From: Alphaproteobacteria bacterium HGW-Alphaproteobacteria-18
GTDB lineage: Bacteria; Pseudomonadota; Alphaproteobacteria; Caulobacterales; Hyphomonadaceae
Direction of reading: 5' to 3'
DNA: 64,000 nt
NCBI GenBank assembly: GCA_002841155.1
Contig: PHEH01000005.1
Location: forward strand, 62,001 to 126,000
The translations under genes were made by a program, and so were the position numbers. Of the stretch, positions 1 through 8,175 are shown piece by piece (positions within the stretch are counted from its first letter, which is position 1; every line of letters starts with the position of its first letter). The notes beneath the pieces are model-generated. The model saw only the letters and a list, made by a program, of their open reading frames with translations, was not told the origin of the DNA and made no database searches.

Positions 1-673
1 CCTTACCCATCGGAATGCGGTCGTAGAGTGTTTCCGAGCGGAAGCAGATCTGCTTCATTTTGCGCAGGCTGCCCTGGCCTTCCAGCCTGATGCCAAGCGA
101 CTTGCGCACGGTGCTGCCGCCGCCATCGCAACCCGCAAGGAAGCTGCACCGGACCTCCTCCTGCCCGCCATCGGACGGCTTCAACGTCACCGTGACGGCT
201 TCTGCATCCTGCGCCAGGGCGGTCAGTTCGCATCCGTATCTCACCGTTACATTGGGGGTATTCTCGGCAACCGATTTCAGCAGGGGCTCAAGCCGGTTTT
301 GCGAGACAAGCTGGTAGGGCTCGAGTGGCTGGGAGTGATCGGTTGCCGCCTCGATGCGTTCGCGCATGGTGGCAACAGACGGATAGTGCTGCTTCAGCAA
401 CGGAGCCTCAGAAAGCGAACGCACAATGAAGATGTCCATTGAGGCGTCAGCAGGGTAACCCAGCGCCCGAACTTCATCTGCGATGCCAAGGCGGCGGTAG
501 AATTCCATTGTGCGGGAGTTGGACCGGTCCATTTTCGGCCAGGGGCCAGTTGAGGGGTTGCGTTCGACGATCAGCGTCCGGACGCCGCGCCGCCCGAGGT
601 CGATTGCCATCGTCAGTCCGACCGGGCCAGCGCCTGCGATGACGACATCAAATTGTGGTTTTACCTGGCTCAT
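1..673 (-). CDS. FAD-dependent aromatic monooxygenase, partial (C-terminus beyond window edge)
   Basis: An open frame runs from ATG at 673 leftwards off the window; about 224 N-terminal residues are visible. It starts MSQVKPQFDVVIAGAGPVGL, a Rossmann FAD-binding GxGxxG near residues 13-18, and has a DGGGSTVRKSLG segment matching the DG motif of the p-hydroxybenzoate hydroxylase (PHBH/MhpA/UbiH) family. By family it would use NAD(P)H and O2 to hydroxylate a phenolic ring; the substrate cannot be read. It is divergent from the flavoprotein gene at 867, sharing a 193 bp intergenic region, and is part of the catabolic island. The C-terminal half with the substrate pocket is not visible. Confidence 0.85.
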   Translation of the reverse strand, partial: MSQVKPQFDVVIAGAGPVGLTMAIDLGRRGVRTLIVERNPSTGPWPKMDRSNSRTMEFYRRLGIADEVRALGYPADASMDIFIVRSLSEAPLLKQHYPSVATMRERIEAATDHSQPLEPYQLVSQNRLEPLLKSVAENTPNVTVRYGCELTALAQDAEAVTVTLKPSDGGQEEVRCSFLAGCDGGGSTVRKSLGIRLEGQGSLRKMKQICFRSETLYDRIPMGK

Positions 674-866
674 GCGATTTCCCTCGAACTGATCTGAACC
701 GACTCTACGTGTGCGGCAGGGCGGCGGAACTGACAGAAGCGAGGATGCGGCTTTCCAGAAAAGTGAAGCCCGTTTGGCTGATTATGGCATTGCGGGAAAG
801 GCCCTGCGGCATACGGTCAATCAGGCTGGCATTGGCCAGCTTGATAGACCTTCCGGGAGGCACCGA

Positions 867-2258
867 ATGCTCAGGGAAACTGGCGAACTACCTACCGAAA
901 CAGACGTTCTCGTGCTGGGGGCGGGTATGGCAGGACACTGCGCGGCCCTTGCCGCGGCCGATGCGGGCGCGCGTGTCCTGCTTCTTGAGAAATCCTCGCA
1001 GGCAGGGGGAAGCTCGGCAATCGCGGGTGGTGGCTTTGCCTTTTGTGGAACAGACGAGCAGAAAGCGGCGAATGTCAGCGATTCGATCGAGGCTTTCCGC
1101 GATGCGCTGCTGCGCTCGGGGAAGGGGCGCAATAATCGTGACCTTGTCGAACTGTTTCTCGCAAAACAGCTGGATGCGTACAGCTTCCTCAAGGCGCAAG
1201 GTATCAGATTCGAGCTGTTCATGTCTCCGCCACCAGATATGCCGAGAGCTCATATGACCGGAACCGGCCGGGCCGTAACGCAGCTTCACATGAAGGTTCT
1301 GGCCCATCCGGGCATCCGCTTTGTCAGCAAGTCTGCCGGCGTGCGCCTTGTCCGTAATCCCGACACGGAGCGTGTGGAAGCGTGCCAGGTCATGTTCGGG
1401 GATCGTGCCGTCGAGATTTCTGCTCACAAAGGCGTGGTCCTGGCCACCGGCGGCTTTTCCCGTAACGCGGAGCTCCTGAGCATCTACGCGCCAGAACTTG
1501 CAGCGGGGGTAAAACATGGCGGTGTTGCCAACACGGGCGACGGTCTGATCATGGCGAGTGATCTGGGCGCGGGACATGCAGATCTGGGCTATGTCGCAGG
1601 ATCGTTCGGTGGGGCAATTCGCAATTATCCTGACACGGCAACCAAGGCCGACGAAATTCCGCCTCTTATCTTTGCGTTTCAGGATGCAGCCATCATGGTC
1701 AACAAGCATGGCAGGCGCTTTGTTGACGAAGCGCAGAGCTACAAGGCGCTGGGATCGATCGGTATGGCGCAGCCAGGCGGGATTGCTTTCCAGGTATTCG
1801 ACGACGTCATGATGTCGGCCTCGCTCGGTGACACCAGCGTCAACAACTACCAGGAAGCTCTGATAGGCGGTTATGTAAAGCAGGCAGAGACGATCCGGGG
1901 CGTTGCTGAGGCGGTTGGAATTGATCCCGATATGCTCGAAGCGACCGTCAGCACCTACAATACTGCAGCGGCTGCCGGGAAGGATGAGCTGTTTGGCCGG
2001 ACACGCGGCCTCCGCCCGATAGACAGTCCGCCTTATTATATTGCCGCAACGGCTAACGCGATAACCTCCACCTATGGCGGGGTCGCCGTGGATGGCCGCC
2101 TGGCTGTGGTGGACTGGTTCGGAGTGCCGATCGACGGGCTGTACGCTGCCGGGGAGGTCGCGGGCGGTTTCCACGGCGCCGGATATTACAGCGCGTCATC
2201 GCTCTCCAGCTCGGCAACATTCGGCCTTGTGGCCGGCCGGAACGCGGCCCAGGGCTGA
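867..2258 (+). CDS. FAD-dependent oxidoreductase of the fumarate reductase / 3-ketosteroid-1-dehydrogenase family
   Basis: A 463-residue protein opening with an FAD-binding LGAGMAG motif near residue 17, then a GGSSAIAGGG stretch and a C-terminal GLYAAGEVAGG...SSLSSSATFG segment, all typical of the succinate dehydrogenase/fumarate reductase flavoprotein fold used by KstD and related alpha,beta-dehydrogenases. ATG 867 is chosen over in-frame starts further upstream because GGGAGG lies 6 bases before it and the FAD motif follows soon after. A role in introducing or reducing a C=C bond in an alicyclic or aromatic intermediate is inference. It is convergent with the dehydrogenase gene ending at 2268, with only 9 bases between the stops. 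Exact substrate unknown. Confidence 0.8.
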   Translation: MLRETGELPTETDVLVLGAGMAGHCAALAAADAGARVLLLEKSSQAGGSSAIAGGGFAFCGTDEQKAANVSDSIEAFRDALLRSGKGRNNRDLVELFLAKQLDAYSFLKAQGIRFELFMSPPPDMPRAHMTGTGRAVTQLHMKVLAHPGIRFVSKSAGVRLVRNPDTERVEACQVMFGDRAVEISAHKGVVLATGGFSRNAELLSIYAPELAAGVKHGGVANTGDGLIMASDLGAGHADLGYVAGSFGGAIRNYPDTATKADEIPPLIFAFQDAAIMVNKHGRRFVDEAQSYKALGSIGMAQPGGIAFQVFDDVMMSASLGDTSVNNYQEALIGGYVKQAETIRGVAEAVGIDPDMLEATVSTYNTAAAAGKDELFGRTRGLRPIDSPPYYIAATANAITSTYGGVAVDGRLAVVDWFGVPIDGLYAAGEVAGGFHGAGYYSASSLSSSATFGLVAGRNAAQG

Positions 2259-2267
2259 TCTTGCCGG

Positions 2268-3161
2268 TCAGCTTTCCAGATGCTGGATCATTCTGAAGAC
2301 TGAATCGAAATGGGAAATGACGGGCAGGGGAACGCCGCGGGCACGCGCCATGTCGAGTGCCATTTCAAGGTCCTTCATCAGGATACTGAGATTGCCGGAA
2401 AGCTCCCGGCGAATGCGGCCGCCATAAAAGGCATCGAGTGTCTCGACCAGCAGGCGAACCGGACTGGCGTCGTCTGCGGCGAGCGACCGGCTGAATTCCC
2501 GTGACACGTTCGATTCGGCGAACCCGCCGGTCACGGCTTCGACGAGGGTCTGCGGCGTCAGACCGTAGCGGCCTCCCAAAGCAATCGCCTCTGCCAGCGC
2601 AGCCATGGTTCCGAAGTTCAGAACCTGATTGCAGGCTTTCATGGCCTGCCCCGAGCCGACGGGTCCGAGATGGGTTACCTTGCTCGCAAAGCTTTGCAGT
2701 ATCGGCTCCGCCACGGCGACGTCCGAAGGCGCGCCGCCGGCCATCACGGCCAGCGTGCCTGCACGCGCGCCGACTGCGCCGCCCGATACGGGGGCATCGA
2801 CAAATCGTATTGAGGCGGCCGCAAGCTTTTGAGCAAACGCGACGGCGTCCGCCGGGGGTACGGTTGAATTGTCAACGACAAGCCGCGCCCGGATGCCCGA
2901 TGCCTTAAGGACACCGTGGGTGCCGGACAGGACGTCGTGCATTGCGCCGACGCTGCCGAGACAGGTGAAGATCACATCGCACCTGCTGGCAAGGTCAGCC
3001 GGAGAAGAGGCCGCCTCCGCACCGGCCTGCAACAGGGGCTCGGTCTTCGCAGGCGTGCGGTTCCATACGGTCAGAGGCCATCCCGCTGAGCGTATGCGCT
3101 CCGCCATCGGTGCGCCGATGTCGCCGAGCCCGATATAACCGATTTTCGGCCGGTCACCCAT
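2268..3161 (-). CDS. 3-hydroxyisobutyrate dehydrogenase family NAD(P)-dependent beta-hydroxyacid dehydrogenase
   Basis: 297 residues, the usual length of the family. An N-terminal Rossmann motif (GYIGLGDIGAPMA), a substrate-loop signature (DAPVSGGAVGARAGTLAVM) and the catalytic lysine region (GSGQAMKACNQ) are all present. The family oxidises beta-hydroxyacids such as 3-hydroxyisobutyrate, glycerate-type or tartronate-type substrates with NAD(P). Its start overlaps the stop of the preceding SDR gene by one base (TGATG), so the two are translationally coupled in a three-gene minus-strand operon with the enoyl-CoA hydratase upstream. A role in oxidising a branched short-chain hydroxyacid released by the pathway would fit, but the substrate cannot be told from sequence. 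Confidence 0.85.
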   Translation of the reverse strand: MGDRPKIGYIGLGDIGAPMAERIRSAGWPLTVWNRTPAKTEPLLQAGAEAASSPADLASRCDVIFTCLGSVGAMHDVLSGTHGVLKASGIRARLVVDNSTVPPADAVAFAQKLAAASIRFVDAPVSGGAVGARAGTLAVMAGGAPSDVAVAEPILQSFASKVTHLGPVGSGQAMKACNQVLNFGTMAALAEAIALGGRYGLTPQTLVEAVTGGFAESNVSREFSRSLAADDASPVRLLVETLDAFYGGRIRRELSGNLSILMKDLEMALDMARARGVPLPVISHFDSVFRMIQHLES

Positions 3162-3919
3162 CAGAGCCCTCCATCAATGGTAACAATTGAACCACTTGTG
3201 TAGCCCGATCGTACGGACGCGAGGAATGCCGCTGCATCGCCAATTTCCCGCGGTTCAGCCGCGCGGCCGAAAGGCAGATCCCGGATCAGATCCTGCCATC
3301 GGCCAGCATCTGAAAAACGGCGCTCAGCCTCAGCCTGCAGCAGCATCCTGAAGCGGTCAGTGAGGACGGGGCCGGGATTGATGCCCAGGACGCGCACGCC
3401 ATCGCTGCGGGCGTGCCGGGCGAAGGCTTTCGTGAACATCATCAGGGCTGCATTGCCCGTGCTGCCGCAGATATAGTCCTTGTTGGGATTTTCGCCTGCA
3501 GAGCCGATGATGTTGATCACCACGCCCCCGGGCTTTGTCACCTTGGGGTAAAGTGATCGAGTCAGGTCAATGTATCCGTTGACTTTCAGATCCCAGGCTT
3601 TGCGCCATTGTTCGGCGCTGATGTCGGTCAGCGAGCCAGGCGGAATTGCGCCGGCATTGTTCACCAGAATATCTACCTGCGAAACAGCGCCGGACACCGC
3701 TTCAATACCGGCAGACGTCGCCAGATCGGCGCTGATCGTCTCGATACGGACTGTGTGACTGGATGAGAGACGGGTCTGGGCAGCCTGGAGGTCAGCCTCC
3801 GACCGTGAAACGAGAACGAGGCTCGCCCCCTCCCGGGCAAACGCATCGGCGATGGCAAGACCGATACCCTTTGATCCGCCGGTAATCAGGATACGCTTAC
3901 CCTGCAATTCGAGGTCCAT
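3161..3919 (-). CDS. Short-chain dehydrogenase/reductase with atypical active site
   Basis: 252 residues with the SDR cofactor motif TGGSKGIG near residue 13, NNAG in mid-protein and a C-terminal SGSIVTIDGG. Start 3919 is chosen because AAAGGGAG precedes it; the longer frame to 3961 adds only an unlikely Arg/Cys-rich lead. The catalytic segment reads KDYICGSTGNAAL, so the Tyr is present but the Lys four residues later in the usual YxxxK motif is not; residues GSTGN take its place. Some SDR subfamilies have this form. The gene sits between an enoyl-CoA hydratase and a HIBADH-like gene, probably acting on a hydroxyacyl-CoA or dihydrodiol. Activity may be altered rather than lost. Confidence 0.85.
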   Translation of the reverse strand: MDLELQGKRILITGGSKGIGLAIADAFAREGASLVLVSRSEADLQAAQTRLSSSHTVRIETISADLATSAGIEAVSGAVSQVDILVNNAGAIPPGSLTDISAEQWRKAWDLKVNGYIDLTRSLYPKVTKPGGVVINIIGSAGENPNKDYICGSTGNAALMMFTKAFARHARSDGVRVLGINPGPVLTDRFRMLLQAEAERRFSDAGRWQDLIRDLPFGRAAEPREIGDAAAFLASVRSGYTSGSIVTIDGGL

Positions 3920-3971
3920 GGCTGCTCCCTTTTTCCGGCATGCGCCGCCGCATGCCCGCAAAATTCCCTGA

Positions 3972-4742
3972 CTATCTTCCTGTCCAGACAGGTGCGCGTT
4001 TCTCCTTGAAGGCGTTCATGCCTTCATAGGCGTCTGCGCTTTGGGCAAGTTCGCCGGTCAGGTCGATTTCCAACTTATGCAGCGCCTCGCGCAGAAGTGG
4101 GGGATTGGTCGAGGCGAGTGCCAGCTTCTTCGACATGCGAAGCGCCAGAGGTGCACAGGCCAGCATATCCTGTGCCCATTTGCGGGCGGTTTCCAGCACC
4201 TTGCCGGGCTCGGAGACCTCATTGACGAGGCCCAGGCTGGCAGCAGCACCCGCCGTCAGCCTCCGTCCCGTGAGGAGCAGGCCCATTGCGATATGATGTG
4301 GAACACGGTGGGGGAGGAGGCGCGCGCCGCCGCCCAGCGCCGCAAAGCCCACCTTTGGCTCAGGCAGGCCAAAACTCGCGCGAGGGTCAGCCACCACCAC
4401 ATCACAGAGCAGGGCGAGTTCCCATCCGCCGCCCAGCGCAAGTCCATTGACCGCAGCGATCAGCGGCTTGTCCAGGCCGGCGCGATGGGAGAGGCCGGCC
4501 CATCCGGAGGCGGGCATGGGGTCAAAGAAATCATCAACGAGATCGTGTCCTGCGCAGAATGCCTTTTCGCCTGCGCCCGTCACGATGGCGACGCGGAGGG
4601 TTTCGTCCTTTTCATACTGGTCGAAGATGTCGGAAAGTTCGAAGCAGGCTTCCGAATTAAGGCTGTTGAGGGACTCCGGCCGCTGGAGCGTGATAGTCAG
4701 GATGCCGTCTCTGGAATCCGTTCGGATCAACTTTTCAGTCAT
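3972..4742 (-). CDS. Enoyl-CoA hydratase/isomerase family protein
   Basis: 256 residues, normal crotonase length. The crotonase oxyanion-hole segments are seen: EKAFCAGHDL (first) and NGLALGGGWELALLCD (second), followed by FGLPEPKVGFAALGG. By family it hydrates or isomerises enoyl-CoA, or hydrolyses a CoA-ring intermediate. ATG 4742 has AAAGGAGCG just upstream, which supports this start over 4802. It is first in a minus-strand operon with the SDR and the HIBADH-like gene. A palindrome TAGTAC-N4-GTACTA lies 66 bases upstream and recurs before the CoA-transferase gene, so the two CoA genes may be co-regulated. Confidence 0.88.
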   Translation of the reverse strand: MTEKLIRTDSRDGILTITLQRPESLNSLNSEACFELSDIFDQYEKDETLRVAIVTGAGEKAFCAGHDLVDDFFDPMPASGWAGLSHRAGLDKPLIAAVNGLALGGGWELALLCDVVVADPRASFGLPEPKVGFAALGGGARLLPHRVPHHIAMGLLLTGRRLTAGAAASLGLVNEVSEPGKVLETARKWAQDMLACAPLALRMSKKLALASTNPPLLREALHKLEIDLTGELAQSADAYEGMNAFKEKRAPVWTGR

Positions 4743-4807
4743 CGGTCGCTCCTTTGGGACCGCGCAGGGCTGCGATCCGGACGCTGCGTCTTGCGCGCAC
4801 ATCAGAT

Positions 4808-4823
4808 TAGTACGTCTGTACTA
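4808..4823. promoter_or_regulatory. Inverted-repeat operator candidate, copy 1 (TAGTAC-N4-GTACTA)
   Basis: The 16 bases TAGTACGTCTGTACTA form perfect 6-base arms around a 4-base spacer. The same arms and a nearly identical spacer occur at 31,327-31,342. Both copies lie 65-90 bases upstream of minus-strand CoA-metabolism genes, and on that strand the right arm contains a TACTAA/TACTAT sequence that could serve as a -10 box. The binding regulator is not known; GntR, IclR and TetR proteins are all encoded in the island. Confidence 0.55.
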
Positions 4824-4826
4824 TAA

Positions 4827-5202
4827 ATCAAGCCTGGCGTTTGGTCCTGAGACGGGAGCCGGTGTCGGCACGGCTGCTGCACCGCAGCTGCACCACTTAA
4901 ATTTCATCGTGGCTGACATTGACGATATCGGGCGGGCGAACGTGCGCATGAAACCCGAAGATGTTCCCATCGTCTGTGGGCCTGGCAGGCCCTCACAGTC
5001 GGAATCGATGTTCTTCTATTTCCCCGATCCGGACGGTATGACGCTCGAATACCGTTTTGGCATGAAAGAATTCTCCGAGACCGGTGCGCGCCTGCCACGG
5101 AGGGTCGCGCGAACTGTTGAATCCTCCGACCCTTGGGGTGGCATGCGGGAGCCTGATTTTGCCAGGATCAGGGCCATTGAGCAGATGGCGCCTGGTGGTT
5201 GA
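4827..5202 (+). pseudogene. 5'-truncated extradiol dioxygenase (VOC family) remnant
   Basis: About 125 codons in frame to TGA at 5200-5202 match the C-terminal domain of the complete dioxygenase at 19,762-20,667: HHLNFIVADIDDIGRAN against NHLNFMVTEMGDIGKAN, and FPDPDGMTLEYRFGM against FLDPDGMTVEYSYGM. The second His and the Glu metal ligands survive, but the N-terminal domain and the first His are missing. There is no credible start: the open frame upstream runs antisense through the enoyl-CoA hydratase gene. It is best read as the remains of a duplicated dioxygenase gene cut by a deletion or rearrangement. Confidence 0.75.
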
Positions 5203-5377
5203 TCCTCAGCGCCTATGCGACGTCAGCCGGCTCCGCCCCGGCCTGCATTTTCAGGCCTGCGTCTCACATGGCGGAAAAAAAACTCCGATGCCGACAAAAT
5301 GAGGGTTGATCAAAACCGGAATAGAACGGATGTTTCAGGCGGTAAATCAGAAAAATCCGAGGGGAGAAGAGGCCACT

Positions 5378-6220
5378 ATGTTTGACTCACCATATGAGAG
5401 CAAGTTCGTCGATGCTCCTAAAGGCAAGGTCCATTACCACGATACCGGAGAAGGTGATGTCGTCTTCCTGATCCAGGGCGGAGGCCCGGGTGCTTATGGC
5501 TATAGCAATTATCGCCGAAACATAGACCCGATTGCAGATCAGGGGCGCCGCGTCATCACCATTGATCTGCCGGGTTATGGCAAGTCCGATAAGCGTACCG
5601 GTTATGCGGGCCTTTTTGATCCGATGGCCGAGGCTGTTCTCGACATCATGGACCATGAGGGTATCGAGAAGGCGAGTTTCGTTGGTAACTCGCTGGGTGG
5701 TGGCACATCCCTGCGCTTTGCGCTGGATCATCCCGACCGGGCCCATAAGCTGGTCCTGATGGGGCCGGGTGGCAGCATTCCGATGACGTCGACTTTTCCG
5801 ACGGAGGGGCTATTCCGTATGCTGAACTTCTATGATGGTGAAGGCCCGACAATGGAGAAGCTGCGTAAGGTGGTGGAGCTGCTGGTTTATGATCCGTCTC
5901 AGATCTCTGATGAGCTTCTCGAGGAGCGCTTGAAGACGGCGATGGCGCCTCAGACGATGAAGGATCCTCCGCTTCGAGGCCAGGCTCATAATCCCCGCAA
6001 CGACCTCTGGCGTGAACGTCTGGATGAGTTGCAGCATCCGACGCTGATCCTGTGGGGCCGTGAGGATCGCGTCCTGCCTCTGGATGCTGCGTTCATTCTG
6101 CTCAAGACGATCCCCAATGCCGACCTGCACGTCTTCTCCAAGTGCGGGCACTGGTGCCAGTGGGAGCGTGCGGATGAGTTCAACAGCATTGTCGGCGCAT
6201 TCCTGGATCGCCCTTACTGA
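5378..6220 (+). CDS. Meta-cleavage product hydrolase (alpha/beta-hydrolase, BphD/MhpC/HsaD type)
   Basis: 280 residues, standard for C-C bond hydrolases of meta-cleavage pathways. Visible are the oxyanion/substrate signature GGGPGAYGYSNYRRNID (residues 34-50), nucleophile elbow GNSLGGG with Ser105, Asp230 in WGREDRVLPLD, and His258 in KCGHWCQWE. The enzyme cleaves a 2-hydroxy-6-oxo-dienoate into 2-hydroxypenta-2,4-dienoate (when C5) and a carboxylic acid. ATG 5378 follows GGGGAGAAGAGG. It lies downstream of the dioxygenase remnant and upstream of acyl-CoA dehydrogenase genes, and its dienoate product suits the hydratase at 15,803. The acyl side group it tolerates is not evident. Confidence 0.9.
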   Translation: MFDSPYESKFVDAPKGKVHYHDTGEGDVVFLIQGGGPGAYGYSNYRRNIDPIADQGRRVITIDLPGYGKSDKRTGYAGLFDPMAEAVLDIMDHEGIEKASFVGNSLGGGTSLRFALDHPDRAHKLVLMGPGGSIPMTSTFPTEGLFRMLNFYDGEGPTMEKLRKVVELLVYDPSQISDELLEERLKTAMAPQTMKDPPLRGQAHNPRNDLWRERLDELQHPTLILWGREDRVLPLDAAFILLKTIPNADLHVFSKCGHWCQWERADEFNSIVGAFLDRPY

Positions 6221-6412
6221 GTGCGGGCCGGGCGGGCGGCCCCCATGTTTTCCTGGCTGATCTGCCCGGCCCGGCGGCCGGCCGGGCGCGCTTTGAGCTT
6301 GCCTGCGCGGGGGCGCTCGCCTGGTCACCCCTGACCGTGCGGCTTGCCGTCAGTGCAGTTCCTCCGTTTCGCCCCGGTCGTCTGACTAGTTTTGACAAAG
6401 GAAATCAGAAGT

Positions 6413-7555
6413 ATGCTCGATACCAGCAGGCGTACAGTCTACAATGAGGAGCATGAGGTATTCCGTGACTCCGTGCGGAAGTTCTATGCGAAGGAGATCG
6501 TTCCGAATCTCGATCGCTGGGAGAACGCGGGCCTCATCGAGCCCGCCGTCATGAAGAAGCTCGGTGACGCAGGATTTCTGTGCCCTACGGTTCCGGAGGC
6601 TTATGGAGGTCTCGGGCTCGATTTTCGGTATAACGCGGTCGTCGCCGAGGAGAACTCCTATGTCGACTCCATGGTGCTGGTGACCCTTCAGTCAGATGTC
6701 GTGGTGGAGTACCTGGTTCATTACGGTTCTGAAGAGCAGAAACAGAAATGGCTTCCGCGCTGCGTCAGCGGCGATACAATTCTCGCCATTGCCATGACGG
6801 AACCCGGCGCAGGCTCCGACCTCCAGAGCATCCGGACTTCCGCAGTTCGGGACGGTGATGAATACGTCATAAACGGCGCGAAAACCTATATTTCGGCAGG
6901 GCAGAACTGTACCCTCGCCATCGTGGTTGCCAAGACCGATATGAGCGCGGGCGCAAAGGGCATCTCGCTTTTCCTCGTTGAATCCGATCGTCCGGGCTTC
7001 ACGCGCGGCCGCAATCTGGACAAGATCGGGCAGAATGCGGCGGACACCTCCGAGCTGTTCTTTGAAAATGTCCGTGTACCGGCAACCAACCTGCTCGGGC
7101 AGGAAAATATGGGCTTTGCCTACATGATGAGCCAGCTTCCGCAGGAGCGGCTGAGTATCGCGGTTTCGTCTCAGGCGATGGCGCAGCGCGCCTATGATGA
7201 AGCTGTGCGCTTTACGAAGGAGCGGACGGCTTTCGGCAAGAAGGTTTTCGAATTCCAGAACACCCGCTTCACCCTCGCTGACCTCAAGGCGCGCCTCCAG
7301 GTCGGCTGGGCCCATCTCGACTGGGCTCTGGCCCGCCATGTCCGCAAGCAGCTGACGGCTGACGAGGCGGCTGCGGCAAAACTTTTCCACACCGAGTTGC
7401 TCTGGGAGGTTTGTGATACCTCCCTGCAACTGCATGGTGGGGTCGGCTACATGAATGAGTATCCTATTGCGCGGATGTGGCGCGATGCGCGCGTGATGCG
7501 TATATTCGGCGGCTCTTCGGAAATCATGAAGGAACTGATGAGCCGCACGATCTGA
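6413..7555 (+). CDS. Acyl-CoA dehydrogenase (paralogue 1)
   Basis: 380 residues. FAD-binding signatures AMTEPGAGSDL and the GAKTYISAGQ strand are present, with arginine-rich FAD/tetramer motifs (RTAFGKKVFEFQNTRF, QLHGGVGYMNEYPIARMWRDAR). The Glu in GYMNEYP is the expected catalytic base. The family oxidises acyl-CoA to enoyl-CoA with electrons passed to ETF. ATG 6413 follows AAAGGAAA; a TTG at 6392 is a less likely start. It is strongly similar to the dehydrogenase at 21,182 (shared LCPTVPEAYGG, LDKIGQ, ADTSELFF), so the two probably arose by duplication. Substrate unknown. Confidence 0.9.
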   Translation: MLDTSRRTVYNEEHEVFRDSVRKFYAKEIVPNLDRWENAGLIEPAVMKKLGDAGFLCPTVPEAYGGLGLDFRYNAVVAEENSYVDSMVLVTLQSDVVVEYLVHYGSEEQKQKWLPRCVSGDTILAIAMTEPGAGSDLQSIRTSAVRDGDEYVINGAKTYISAGQNCTLAIVVAKTDMSAGAKGISLFLVESDRPGFTRGRNLDKIGQNAADTSELFFENVRVPATNLLGQENMGFAYMMSQLPQERLSIAVSSQAMAQRAYDEAVRFTKERTAFGKKVFEFQNTRFTLADLKARLQVGWAHLDWALARHVRKQLTADEAAAAKLFHTELLWEVCDTSLQLHGGVGYMNEYPIARMWRDARVMRIFGGSSEIMKELMSRTI

Positions 7556-8175
7556 GCTGCGCGGGCGGAGGTTTCTCTAAAATCTAAGCATAGCTGTTTT
7601 CGGCAGAGGGACGGGCGTGTTGATCCCGAGGCTTATCCCAGGCCGGGCGTGCCAACGTCTCTGTCCCAGAAGGAGGCGCTCGGGAGCGCGCGCATCCTCA
7701 CCCCTCAGCACGTCGGTTATCAGTGACAGCTTCGCAATGTGAAAGGGCCAGGCAGGCTGTTCTGCTCGGGACGTCGGGAGTGATCGTGGCCTGCGTCCCT
7801 GTCTGTCTCGTTTTTCTGTCTGAGCCTCAGGGAGGCTGGGGCCGGCTGGGCGGGCACAAGGCACAATCAGCTATCAAGCGTAATCTTCGGAAAGCTGGCG
7901 GCAAAGCTGTCCGTATCGGGACGCTCCGCATGAGAAGGGAAGGCAGATCGATGGGCCTTCCTGCGCGCAGGGACTTGACGTCGAACTAAAACAAACGAAC
8001 TAATGAGAGTGTGGCGAGGGTATTCCGAGGGTGCCCTGGTCTTGGACGTCAGGATTGCGCACTGCGAACAACGGAATGGCATTTCGCAATGGCTGAAACA
8101 GGTAAGATTCTACGCGCTGTCTCTCGTCAGGTGTGATGAGCGCAGCCTACAGGAAGTAAAGCGGAGGGATAAACT
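7556..8175. other. Intergenic region of about 620 bp
   Basis: This lies between two acyl-CoA dehydrogenase genes. Short open frames exist but none shows a recognisable domain or a good ribosome-binding site. It holds a copy of the AACGTTTGTT-type motif at 7,985-8,003 and is probably the promoter region of the acyl-CoA dehydrogenase pair that starts at 8,176. Confidence 0.5.
7985..8003 (-). promoter_or_regulatory. AACGTTTGTTTTAG-type motif, site A
   Basis: The reverse strand reads TTAGTTCGTTTGTTTTAGT. Related sequences occur at 11,831, 19,395, 19,689, 23,470, 26,083 and 28,768, all in promoter regions of the island. This one is 173 bases before the dehydrogenase pair. It may be an operator for the island's TetR-family regulator. 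Confidence 0.4.

Noticed and set aside
888-2174. Long minus-strand open frame (428 codons) opposite the flavoprotein gene
   Set aside because: It is fully antisense to a gene with clear motifs and has no recognisable domain or start site.
4447-4826. N-terminal extension of the dioxygenase remnant frame
   Set aside because: This part is antisense to the enoyl-CoA hydratase gene and has no similarity to the intact dioxygenase; only 4,827-5,202 matches.
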